NCBI GenBank assembly: GCA_018066825.1
Contig: JAGPVU010000067.1
Coordinates: forward strand, 1-17,015
Source: Cycloclasticus sp.
Lineage (GTDB): Bacteria; Pseudomonadota; Gammaproteobacteria; Methylococcales; Cycloclasticaceae
Length of the DNA: 17,015 nucleotides
Direction of reading: 5' to 3'
The position numbers were made by a program, and so were the translations under genes. The notes under the pieces were generated by a model. It had not been told where the DNA came from. It did not search any database and was given only the letters and a program-made list of their open reading frames with translations. Position 1 is the stretch's first letter. Every line of letters starts with the position of its first letter. Positions 8,054 to 15,043 of the stretch are shown piece by piece.

Positions 8054-8130
8054 ATAATCGTGTAGGTAAAAATCAGACCATACGGGAAGCACAAACGTCG
8101 GTTTAAAAGTTCATTATTGAATAAGCAAAC

Positions 8131-9186
8131 TTAACGCATCTCAATAATAGCTTTAAACTGACCGATATGGGCCATCATCAAGTCGACCAACTCCGGATCA
8201 AATTGGCTGGCGCGACGATCAACGATGTAGGCAATAGCATCGTCGATGTCCCAGGCCGTTTTGTAACAACGTTCGTGCGTCAACGCATCCAGCACATCGG
8301 CCAACGCAACAATTCGTCCGTAAATATGTATATCTGACCCACTTAATTGTCGCGGGTAACCCTCCCCATTCCATTTTTCATGGTGCTCGTGGGCAATAAC
8401 AGCTGCAGCAATCATAATCCTACGTTTAGAATGACGCAGTAAATTGTAGCCGTTGGTAGTGTGCTCCTTCATCGCGCAAAATTCTTCCTCTGTATAGCGT
8501 CCCGGTTTATGAAGGACTTCGTGCGCAATCGTTATTTTTCCTATATCGTGCATTGGCGAGGCGTGCATTAAAGTATCTGCGTCTTCATCAGTTAAAGCGG
8601 GGTGTAGTTGAGCAAGCAGGGAAGCTATTTCTGACACCCGACGAATATGCTTACCTGTCTCGTCAGAATTAACTTCGACCAATTCTGTGAGTAGCTCAAT
8701 CATCTCTTTTTGAGTTTCTTCCAACTCAGACAATAAGCGTTTATGAACGCGTTCAACCTTGTACTCTAAAACAATATTATGGTATTCAAGTAACTGTTGT
8801 GCGGCATAGAGGTTTACATGCGTACGAACCCGTGCCAGTAATTCATCGGCATGAAAAGGTTTTGTAATGTAATCTACTGCACCTAATGCAAACCCTTTAC
8901 TCAAGGCGTCTAGGTCGGTTTTAGCAGTCAGAAAAATAATGGGGATTTCGCCGCTATTTGATTTCGATTTAATGGTTTTGCACACCTCGTACCCATCAAT
9001 ACCTGGCATCATAATATCGAGCAAAATGAGGTCAAACTTTCCAGGGCTTTGTTGAACAAGTGACAGCGCTTGCTCCCCATTGGTAGCGAATGAAAATTGG
9101 TAACCATCTTCTTTGAGAATATTCATCGCCACCTGAATATTATCTTCCACATCATCTACTATCAGTATGTGTTTTTTATCGAGCAC
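8131..9186 (-). CDS. Response regulator with HD-GYP domain, predicted c-di-GMP phosphodiesterase (RpfG family)
   Basis: A cytoplasmic two-domain regulator. Numbered from the upstream ATG at 9192, the receiver (about 8-125) has Asp13/Asp14, phospho-acceptor Asp59 in LLDIMMPGIDG, and Lys111 in TKPF. A helical linker (about 135-175) leads to the HD-GYP domain with His215-Asp216 in SPMHDIGKI, HEHHEKWNGEGYP (HHE at 270-272, GYP at 278-280) and a following RIVALADVLDALT block. All metal and GYP residues look intact, so active hydrolysis of cyclic di-GMP is expected. The Shine-Dalgarno AAGGAG touches the ATG at 9192 with no spacer but sits 6 nt before an in-frame GTG (codon 3), so I place the start at the GTG, giving 351 residues. 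The sensor kinase follows on the same strand after 105 nt, suggesting RpfC/RpfG-like signalling with a different sensor. Confidence 0.95.
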   Translation of the reverse strand: MLDKKHILIVDDVEDNIQVAMNILKEDGYQFSFATNGEQALSLVQQSPGKFDLILLDIMMPGIDGYEVCKTIKSKSNSGEIPIIFLTAKTDLDALSKGFALGAVDYITKPFHADELLARVRTHVNLYAAQQLLEYHNIVLEYKVERVHKRLLSELEETQKEMIELLTELVEVNSDETGKHIRRVSEIASLLAQLHPALTDEDADTLMHASPMHDIGKITIAHEVLHKPGRYTEEEFCAMKEHTTNGYNLLRHSKRRIMIAAAVIAHEHHEKWNGEGYPRQLSGSDIHIYGRIVALADVLDALTHERCYKTAWDIDDAIAYIVDRRASQFDPELVDLMMAHIGQFKAIIEMR

Positions 9187-9192
9187 AATCAT

Positions 9193-9198
9193 CTCCTT
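9193..9198 (-). promoter_or_regulatory. Shine-Dalgarno that decides the HD-GYP start
   Basis: Minus-strand AAGGAG lies directly against ATG (9192) and 6 nt from GTG (9186). Normal spacing of 5-9 nt favours the GTG. Confidence 0.7.
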
Positions 9199-9253
9199 GT
9201 CGTCTAAATCCTTCTAGCACGCTTGAGAATACTTTTAGTACAACATCGGCTGA

Positions 9254-9268
9254 TTAATGAATCATTAA
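9254..9268. promoter_or_regulatory. 15-bp palindrome, possible operator of the HD-GYP/kinase unit
   Basis: TTAATGA and TCATTAA flank a central A, giving 7 perfect pairs on each side, about 60 nt upstream of the HD-GYP start. Position and symmetry are those of a dimeric regulator's site. The regulator is unknown. Confidence 0.4.
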
Positions 9269-9477
9269 CTTTGACCCATTCATATTTTAGTCAAGCCGAC
9301 TACGATTAAGTATATGAGTATTGATTATATCTTCTTTAAAATGAACGCTAACTTAACCATCTCATTTACCGTATCTTTGAGTTTAAACTCTGCATCGCGT
9401 TTTACATATTACTCGCATTTTGTAAATTAGGCGATAGGTAGGTTGCATGTAGATAACTCGTCGACAGGCGAGCTAGA

Positions 9478-9565
9478 TGGTGGAGAGAGAGGGATTCGAA
9501 CCCTCGGTACCTTGCGGTACACACGCTTTCCAAGCGTGCTCATTCGGCCACTCTGACATCTCTCC
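9478..9565 (-). tRNA. tRNA-Ser (anticodon GGA)
   Basis: The minus strand folds as a class II tRNA. The acceptor GGAGAGA pairs with TCTCTCC, the D arm holds AGTGG, the anticodon arm is CACGC-TTGGAAA-GCGTG with anticodon GGA, the long variable arm is GTACC-GCAA-GGTAC, and the T arm is GAGGG-TTCGAAT-CCCTC. CCA is encoded at 9480-9478. The base before it (discriminator, position 73) reads A, where E. coli serine tRNAs have G. It decodes UCC and UCU. It lies 66 nt downstream of uup and has its own promoter-like element. Confidence 0.96.
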
Positions 9566-9591
9566 GGAGGTGCTGGCTTTTTCAGTGATAA

Positions 9592-9600
9592 ATTATATCA
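9592..9600 (-). promoter_or_regulatory. Extended -10 promoter for tRNA-Ser
   Basis: The minus-strand TGATATAAT is a perfect TGn plus TATAAT extended -10. It places transcription start near 9585, about 20 nt before the tRNA 5' end. No good -35 is visible, which an extended -10 can tolerate. The same bases form an inverted repeat TGATA-AATTA-TATCA. Confidence 0.6.
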
Positions 9601-9631
9601 GCTAATCCTGTCTGACGCTGGCGATAAATGA

Positions 9632-11500
9632 TTACATCGACTCCACTTCATCCCATCGTTGGTACTTGGCTTGTAACTGTTGATCCAGTTGTTTTAGCTC
9701 ATTCATTTTAGCTTGCACAACAGTATGTTCTTGGGCATGAAATTCTGTGCTGCTGGTCAACTCTTGTAACTGGGCCAGCTCAGTTTCCAGCGCCTCAATT
9801 TGTTTTGGTAGCTCGTCGAGCTCTTTTTTAATTTTAAAGCTCAGTTTCGGCTTGGCGCTCTGTTTTTGCGTTATTGCAGCGGCTTTATTACTTTTACTCG
9901 CTTGCTCTGCCTGTGCATTATCTTTAATAATCTTCGCCCAGTTAGGCAGCTCACCAACGTATTCAGTAATCTTACCCTCGCCTTCAAAAAACCAAAAACT
10001 AGTCACTACGTTTTCTAAAAACTTACGATCATGGCTGACTAAAATTAAGGTGCCATCGTAGTCAATCAACAGTTCTTCGAGCAGCTCTAAGGTTTCTACG
10101 TCTAAATCGTTGGTCGGCTCATCCATCACGATGAAGTTAGCCGGCTGACTGAACAACTTTGCCAACATGATTCGATTTCGCTCGCCGCCAGATAAAACCT
10201 TAGCCGGTGAGCGCGCACGCTCTGGAGCGAATAAAAAGTCACCTAAATAGCTAATAATATGGCGGTCTCGGCCATTAATGGTAATTGTATCGCGACCACC
10301 TGACACTAAATCAATCACCGTTTTTTCCAAATCCAATACATCACGGTGTTGATCGAAATAAGCCACTTGAAGCTTGGTCCCGTGCTTAACGACCCCCGAA
10401 TCTAATTCAATTTGTTGTAACAAGGCCTTAATTAAGGTGCTTTTGCCAATGCCGTTTGGACCCACTAAGCCAACTCGGTCGCCGCGCATAAGCCGGCATG
10501 AAAACTGATCCACCATTTTTCGACCGTCGTAGGCGATGCTTATACCTTCAGCCTCAATCACTAACTTCCCGGAGCGTTCGCCTTGCTCTACTTCTAGTTT
10601 TGCAGGGCCCGCTAAATTGCGCCGTTGGGCGCGATCTTTTCTTAAGCTTTCGAGCGCTCTAACCCGACCTTCATTTCGCGTTCTTCTGGCTTTAATACCC
10701 TGCCGTATCCAGACTTCTTCACGCGCTAGCTTTTTGTCAAACTCCGCATGGGTTTTGGCTTCTGACTCTAAGGCCGCCGCTTTACGTTCCAAATACTGCA
10801 GGTAACTACACGACCAACTGGTGAGTTGCCCGCGATCTATTTCTATAATCCGTTTACTTATATTCTGCAAAAACACCCGGTCATGGGTAATACAGACCAC
10901 GGCACCGCGAAAGGTTTCCAACTGTTTTTCTAGCCAAACAATGGTTTCCATATCCAAGTGATTAGTCGGTTCATCCAACAACAACACATCAGGCTCCATC
11001 ACTAAGGCTCTGGCTAACCCTACTCGACGCTTCCAGCCGCCTGACAGCTCGCTAACTTTTTTATCAGCAGGCAAGTTCAATCGGCTGAGCACCGAATCGA
11101 CCCGTTGCTGGATAGTCCAACCATCTAAGGCTTCAAACTGATGCTGCAATGAACCTAATGCGTCAAGGTCGACATTGGGATCTAGCAGCATATCGTGGTA
11201 TTTGGCGATTAAATGCCCGACTTCACCTAAGCTATCGGCCACGGCCTCATAGATAGTTAACGCTTCTGGTAAAACCGGCGATTGCTCCAAGGTCGCGACT
11301 ACCACACCCGATTGTCGCCATAGTTGACCTGAATCGGGCAGCAGTTCACCCGCTAACACTTTTAATAAGGTCGATTTTCCCTCACCATTACGGCCGATCA
11401 GGCCGATGCGTTCTTGTTCATCGATTTGCAGGTCGGCGTTATCCAGCACCGGCTTTAATCCAAAGGCGACAGTAACATTGTCAAACTTAAGTAAGGGCAT
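9632..11500 (-). CDS. uup: ABC-F family ATPase Uup
   Basis: Uup is a soluble twin-ATPase ABC-F protein that acts on ribosomes and/or branched DNA intermediates; E. coli mutants show altered transposon excision. At 622 residues it is close to E. coli Uup (635). ABC domain 1 has Walker A GRNGEGKST (36-44), signature LSGGWKRR and Walker B LLLDEPTNHLD. The interdomain linker contains the block EEVWIRQGIKARRTRNEGR, nearly the same as E. coli. Domain 2 has GPNGIGKST, LSGGERNR and VMDEPTNDLD. The C-terminal 70 residues (from about 550) form the charged coiled coil typical of Uup's DNA-binding tail, which separates it from EttA/YbiT/YheS. It has no transmembrane segments. It starts 5 nt after the yfaY stop and is the last protein gene of the operon. 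No strong Shine-Dalgarno is seen, fitting translational coupling. Confidence 0.95.
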   Translation of the reverse strand: MPLLKFDNVTVAFGLKPVLDNADLQIDEQERIGLIGRNGEGKSTLLKVLAGELLPDSGQLWRQSGVVVATLEQSPVLPEALTIYEAVADSLGEVGHLIAKYHDMLLDPNVDLDALGSLQHQFEALDGWTIQQRVDSVLSRLNLPADKKVSELSGGWKRRVGLARALVMEPDVLLLDEPTNHLDMETIVWLEKQLETFRGAVVCITHDRVFLQNISKRIIEIDRGQLTSWSCSYLQYLERKAAALESEAKTHAEFDKKLAREEVWIRQGIKARRTRNEGRVRALESLRKDRAQRRNLAGPAKLEVEQGERSGKLVIEAEGISIAYDGRKMVDQFSCRLMRGDRVGLVGPNGIGKSTLIKALLQQIELDSGVVKHGTKLQVAYFDQHRDVLDLEKTVIDLVSGGRDTITINGRDRHIISYLGDFLFAPERARSPAKVLSGGERNRIMLAKLFSQPANFIVMDEPTNDLDVETLELLEELLIDYDGTLILVSHDRKFLENVVTSFWFFEGEGKITEYVGELPNWAKIIKDNAQAEQASKSNKAAAITQKQSAKPKLSFKIKKELDELPKQIEALETELAQLQELTSSTEFHAQEHTVVQAKMNELKQLDQQLQAKYQRWDEVESM

Positions 11501-11505
11501 ATTTT

Positions 11506-12714
11506 TTACAGACCTAGCAGGTATTTTCTTAAAAGGTTGAGCGCCATGGCGGAGGCAACGATTTGTTGTCGTTGCGGCCGACCACGGACCGTTTTACTAC
11601 TAGACAGGGGATATTGAGCACCCATAATCGCGGTGTAAACGTTAACACCGGCTTTATCATCAGTTTCAAATAATTGTACTAGCGTTAGTTCAGCCGAGTG
11701 TTTAGCGTGTTCTTTTTGCGCGAGATTAACCGCAATAGACTCATCGCTGCATAACGGTTCGTTGTCAAGCCGCGACATTATGCCAGAGCGCTGGGGAATT
11801 ACTACTGATTTCACTAACCAATCTGCGTGGCATTGAGCGGCAAGCCCGCCTTGTGAGATGGTTTCAATAACAGTTAGCGACTGTTTCTTTTCACGCATCA
11901 GCTGATCAACACAATCTGCCAAGCCACTGACCTTTTGGGCAAAGCCATCGACAGCAAAAACACTTCCGCGCATAACCGTCTCTATTTCATCAATATAGTG
12001 TTTAATTTGTTGCTCAGAATACGTATTTGGAAAGAGGAGTTTTAATTCATTTTCTGGCAAACCCGCCCTAAAACTAATGCGGATATCCGGGCTGATATTC
12101 AATTCATTGATCGCTTGTTGGATATCAGACTCGCCCATCCCTATACTTCTAAAGGTAATCAATCGCAATGGCTCAATATTAAATTGCTCGCGCAGGTCAT
12201 TTAGCACAAACGCACCCATCATCTGTTTCATCTCAAACGGCACGCCGGGCATAAAATAGAACCGGCAGCGCTGGCCAAGCGCCATAAAACCAGCGGCTGT
12301 ACCCCAATGGTTATCGATACGGGTTGACTGTTTAGGCAGTAACGCTTGTTTATGATTAACTGCAGCCATGGTCATATTCAGTTTTGCAAAAAAATCGCTC
12401 ATCATCTTTAATGCAACATCGTCAATTTCCAGATCCACATCAAAAGCCTTAGAAAAAGCCTCTGTGGTCAAGTCGTCTTGAGTCGGACCCAAGCCACCAG
12501 TGCATAAGCAAACGTCGGCCATACCATCAATGTCCTGTAACACCTGAACAAGGTCAGCCATATCGTCTGCAACCGTAATATGCCGCACAATATCAAAACC
12601 CAGTGTTCGACAATGGTCCGCTAGAAAAGCGGCATTGCTGTCCACCAAGGCACCGGTTATTACCTCATCACCTTGCGATAAGATAATCGCCTTAGGCGTG
12701 GTTGAGCTAAGCAT
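11506..12714 (-). CDS. yfaY: CinA-family protein, YfaY type, with degenerate NMN-amidohydrolase domain
   Basis: A 402-residue cytosolic protein. The N-terminal MoCF/COG1058 domain (about 7-175) has GDEV (15-18), TGGLGPTQDD (72-81) and FMPGVPFEM (154-162), the fold linked to ADP-ribose pyrophosphatase activity in CinA proteins. A middle segment (about 180-255) joins to a PncC-like C-terminal domain. There the usual catalytic AESCTGG is replaced by IETISQGG (283-290) and the TGIAGP block is missing, so nicotinamide-mononucleotide deamidation is unlikely. The overall pattern, including the C-terminal ASAMALNLLRKYL, follows E. coli YfaY. It overlaps the DUF2797 stop codon by 8 nt and has no clear Shine-Dalgarno, suggesting coupled translation. 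The role of YfaY is not established; NAD-related housecleaning is a guess. Confidence 0.88.
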   Translation of the reverse strand: MLSSTTPKAIILSQGDEVITGALVDSNAAFLADHCRTLGFDIVRHITVADDMADLVQVLQDIDGMADVCLCTGGLGPTQDDLTTEAFSKAFDVDLEIDDVALKMMSDFFAKLNMTMAAVNHKQALLPKQSTRIDNHWGTAAGFMALGQRCRFYFMPGVPFEMKQMMGAFVLNDLREQFNIEPLRLITFRSIGMGESDIQQAINELNISPDIRISFRAGLPENELKLLFPNTYSEQQIKHYIDEIETVMRGSVFAVDGFAQKVSGLADCVDQLMREKKQSLTVIETISQGGLAAQCHADWLVKSVVIPQRSGIMSRLDNEPLCSDESIAVNLAQKEHAKHSAELTLVQLFETDDKAGVNVYTAIMGAQYPLSSSKTVRGRPQRQQIVASAMALNLLRKYLLGL

Positions 12715-13528
12715 CGAACTGAATGTTGTAACTGCTGAATTTTCGAATATTCAGCACACCCACGTCGAGAATAAGGTACTGGCCTTTAATGCCTAATAAA
12801 CGTCCTTCAATAACCGGTGTTTTATCAAAATTCAATGAACTGACTTTGACTGGGTATTCAATCACCGGGTATTCAATTTCCACCGCCTTGGCATCGCTTA
12901 ATAGTTCAATTTGCCCTTCGCCGTTAACCACTTGAACCTTAATGATCTCTTGATGTGCCTCTTGCAACAAACGACCCCTTTCATAAAGTAGGTCTTTTGC
13001 CTCGGATTGGCCTTTTAACATTTTTCGCCAATCGGTTTTATCCGACACGTATTTTTTTATCGCCATTTCAATTTCACCCGATTGCAGGCGCGTTTTAACC
13101 TTAAAGATCGGTAGCGCCTGAGTGGCCCCTTGGTCTATCCAACGCGTGGGCACTTGAGTATGCCGCGTAATACCAACCTTTAAGCCAGATGAATTGGCCA
13201 AATAAACATAATGATCTTGAAAACAATGGCTTTCACCCCACTCAGGTTCGCGGCAGGTACCCAAATGGTAATGACAGGTCTCCGGCTTCATAATGCATAA
13301 ATCACACTGCGCGAGTTTTGTCATACAGACGTAACAAAAGCCTTGGCTATAACTTTTTTTGGTTCGTTTACCGCAATGAGAACATTGAATATTACCGAGG
13401 TAAGACAATTTAATGTGCTGACCCAGATACTGGTTTAGCCCTATCTGCTCGTTATCAATGGGTAGCGAATAGTCAACTGGCGACCCCAGTACTGCGCGCA
13501 TTTTTTTTATTTGTCCTGAAATCATCAA
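12707..13528 (-). CDS. DUF2797 protein, cysteine-rich with a GIY-YIG-like central segment
   Basis: I recognise this as a DUF2797-type protein (273 residues), function unknown. Its N-terminal half carries nine cysteines, several as CxxC pairs: Cys49/52, Cys65/68, Cys75/78, then Cys85, Cys92 and Cys102, likely one or two zinc sites. Directly after is HYVYLANSSGLKVGITR with Arg129 and Glu152/Glu154, which resembles the GIY...YIG...R...E layout of GIY-YIG/T5orf172 domains. The C-terminal part is beta-rich. No signal peptide or membrane helix is seen. Its ATG overlaps the yqiA stop by 4 nt (ATGA); a second ATG follows immediately, preceded by a GGGG Shine-Dalgarno. It is the second gene of the yqiA-yfaY-uup operon. 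Confidence 0.88.
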   Translation of the reverse strand: MMISGQIKKMRAVLGSPVDYSLPIDNEQIGLNQYLGQHIKLSYLGNIQCSHCGKRTKKSYSQGFCYVCMTKLAQCDLCIMKPETCHYHLGTCREPEWGESHCFQDHYVYLANSSGLKVGITRHTQVPTRWIDQGATQALPIFKVKTRLQSGEIEMAIKKYVSDKTDWRKMLKGQSEAKDLLYERGRLLQEAHQEIIKVQVVNGEGQIELLSDAKAVEIEYPVIEYPVKVSSLNFDKTPVIEGRLLGIKGQYLILDVGVLNIRKFSSYNIQFDA

Positions 13529-14100
13529 TTTGCCCCATTCATTAAAAAATCAACTGTTTTATCCAAAAAGTTCTCGTAGCCATCAAACGCGTGACTACCG
13601 CCTGTTATTACGATTTGCTCACTGCCCTGATAATACTCCACACCCTGTTGGTAATCTAAAACCTCATCCGCCGTTTGACTCAATAGCAACATGTCTTTTG
13701 GGTGCTGCAAACGTGGGTTATACATGGCCTTCAATTGTGTTAAATGCTGCTTGGTGAAGACAAAGGTTTGATTTGAATGGTAGTTCTTATTTTCCCCCAA
13801 CACAGCTTCTAGTAATAAATGAGGCCTTACCGCAGGATTGATTAGCACCGCTTTTTTGCCATACTTATCACCTAAGTAGCTGGCATAAAAACCGCCTAAG
13901 GAACTACCAATTAAACCCCAATTGGGGTCATCCAAGTTCGCTATATACGATTCCACCAAGGCCATGGCTTCGGCTGGCGCATAAGGTAAATCGACAAGAT
14001 ATAAAGAATGTTCAGCCTGTTGTTCAATAAATTGCTTCACTTGCTGCGCCTTAAAAGAAGCCGCCGAACTACAAAAACCGTGTAAATAAATAATGTGCAC
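13525..14100 (-). CDS. yqiA: YqiA-like alpha/beta hydrolase (esterase family)
   Basis: A small serine hydrolase of the YqiA/UPF0227 family, 191 residues, with weak esterase activity on short acyl esters known for E. coli YqiA. The N-terminus MHIIYLHGF carries the oxyanion-hole HG, and GSSLGGFYA holds the nucleophile Ser67. QTADEVLDY supplies the Asp and GGSHAFDGY the His170. The blocks INPAVRP and VLDYQQGVEYY also match the family. The frame is open to a TTG at 14115, but the GTG at 14100 gives the family N-terminus and a sensible leader after the predicted promoter, so I chose it. It is the first gene of the minus-strand operon with DUF2797, yfaY and uup, and diverges from pyrF. Confidence 0.92.
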   Translation of the reverse strand: MHIIYLHGFCSSAASFKAQQVKQFIEQQAEHSLYLVDLPYAPAEAMALVESYIANLDDPNWGLIGSSLGGFYASYLGDKYGKKAVLINPAVRPHLLLEAVLGENKNYHSNQTFVFTKQHLTQLKAMYNPRLQHPKDMLLLSQTADEVLDYQQGVEYYQGSEQIVITGGSHAFDGYENFLDKTVDFLMNGAN

Positions 14101-14127
14101 TAAAAAACTCAACAAAAATAAAACGCT

Positions 14128-14157
14128 AGGATAACCGACCCTTTACACACTTGTCAT
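14128..14157 (-). promoter_or_regulatory. Candidate sigma-70 promoter of the yqiA operon
   Basis: On the minus strand ATGACA (14157-14152, five of six with TTGACA) and TATCCT (14133-14128, four of six with TATAAT) are 18 nt apart. Start of transcription near 14121 leaves a leader of about 20 nt to the GTG at 14100 but almost none to the TTG at 14115. Confidence 0.5.
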
Positions 14158-14230
14158 TAGCGCGATCACTAAGCTTACTGGCTAAGGCTCGAACTGACTC
14201 ACAATGCTGTTGAGGCAAGCATCACGATTA

Positions 14231-14277
14231 AAGTACTTTTAAGCACTTAGTAGATGGTTATAATAACGGCTTATTAT
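14231..14277 (+). promoter_or_regulatory. pyrF promoter region with operator-like symmetry
   Basis: A perfect -10 TATAAT lies at 14259-14264. Its -35 zone is not consensus but holds two AAGyACTT boxes, AAGTACTT (14231-14238) and AAGCACTT (14241-14248), spaced exactly 10 bp. The -10 is embedded in a perfect inverted repeat ATAATAA-CGGC-TTATTAT (14260-14277) that spans the expected start site. The poor -35 suggests an activator, the palindrome a repressor; both are inference. Confidence 0.55.
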
Positions 14278-14299
14278 CAACCTTACGGAGTGACACAGT

Positions 14300-15025
14300 A
14301 TGTCATGGATTTCAAATAAGCCCATCCCAGTTAATGAACGCCTAATTGTCGCGTTGGACGTGCCTGATATTCCAGCGGCAAAAGCCCTGGTAGACACATT
14401 GGGGGACAGCGTTGTGTTCTATAAAATTGGCCTTGAACTGTTTATGTCAGGAAATTATTTTGAACTCATCGACTGGCTAAATGAAAAAAATAAACGCATT
14501 TTTGTCGATTTAAAGTTTTTTGATGTCCCTGCTACAGTGGGTCGTGCCGTCAAACAACTGAGCGATAAAAAGGTTGATTTTGTTACGATCCACGGTAATA
14601 ACGCCATCATGCAAGCCGCCGCCGAACAAAAGGGTAAACTGAAAGTGTTAGCCGTTACTGTGCTCACCAGCTTAGACCGAGGTGACTTAGACGATTTAGG
14701 TTTTCAGTGTGACGTAGAAAAACTCGTCACCTCGCGTGCCAAACGCGCCATTGAATTGGGTTGCGATGGCGTGATTTCTTCAGGTCTTGAAGCACCTGGG
14801 CTGCGAGACTCTTTAGGCCATAATTTTTTAGTCGTTTCACCCGGCATCCGCCCGGTAGATAACCGTCCTGAAGACGATCAAAAACGCGTTGTTAGCGTTG
14901 AGCAAGCGTTCCATAATGGTGCTGATCACATTGTTATAGGACGGCCTATTCGCGACGCCAAAGACCCTCGGCAAGCGGCTTTAGCCATCCAAGACAGCAT
15001 ACGAAAAGTATTCCAAAACAATTAA
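14300..15025 (+). CDS. pyrF: Orotidine 5'-phosphate decarboxylase PyrF
   Basis: PyrF converts OMP to UMP with loss of CO2, the last step of de novo UMP synthesis, in the cytoplasm. At 241 residues it has normal length. The catalytic array is complete: Asp20 in IVALDVP, Lys42 in YKIGLELF, and the D-x-K-x-x-D motif FVDLKFFDVP with Asp70, Lys72 and Asp75. The phosphate-binding end includes SPGIRP and IVIGRPIRDA. The start ATG at 14300 has CGGAG 9 nt upstream. The neighbour 18 nt downstream is a phasin gene, so the two are probably co-transcribed, an unusual pairing. It diverges from the yqiA operon across about 200 nt. Confidence 0.97.
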   Translation: MSWISNKPIPVNERLIVALDVPDIPAAKALVDTLGDSVVFYKIGLELFMSGNYFELIDWLNEKNKRIFVDLKFFDVPATVGRAVKQLSDKKVDFVTIHGNNAIMQAAAEQKGKLKVLAVTVLTSLDRGDLDDLGFQCDVEKLVTSRAKRAIELGCDGVISSGLEAPGLRDSLGHNFLVVSPGIRPVDNRPEDDQKRVVSVEQAFHNGADHIVIGRPIRDAKDPRQAALAIQDSIRKVFQNN

Positions 15026-15043
15026 CACACCCACGAGGTGATT

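Larger units (their letters stand above)
9187..9477. other. Gene-free regulatory region between the HD-GYP gene and tRNA-Ser
   Basis: About 285 nt, AT-rich, with no credible reading frame. It should hold the promoter of the HD-GYP/kinase pair. A perfect minus-strand TATAAT lies at 9329-9324 but with a poor -35. A minus-strand TTGACT (-35-like) lies at 9294-9289 without a good -10. There are two perfect palindromes: GAGTTTAAACTC (9379-9390) and TTAATGA-A-TCATTAA (9254-9268). Just after the tRNA there is no clear T-rich terminator. Confidence 0.6.

Noticed and set aside
9478..9565. Genomic island attachment site at tRNA-Ser
   Set aside because: There is no integrase next to it and I saw no repeat of the tRNA 3' end elsewhere in the window.
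14101..14115. TTG start for YqiA
   Set aside because: It adds five non-family residues, leaves almost no leader after the predicted promoter, and the GTG fits the family N-terminus.
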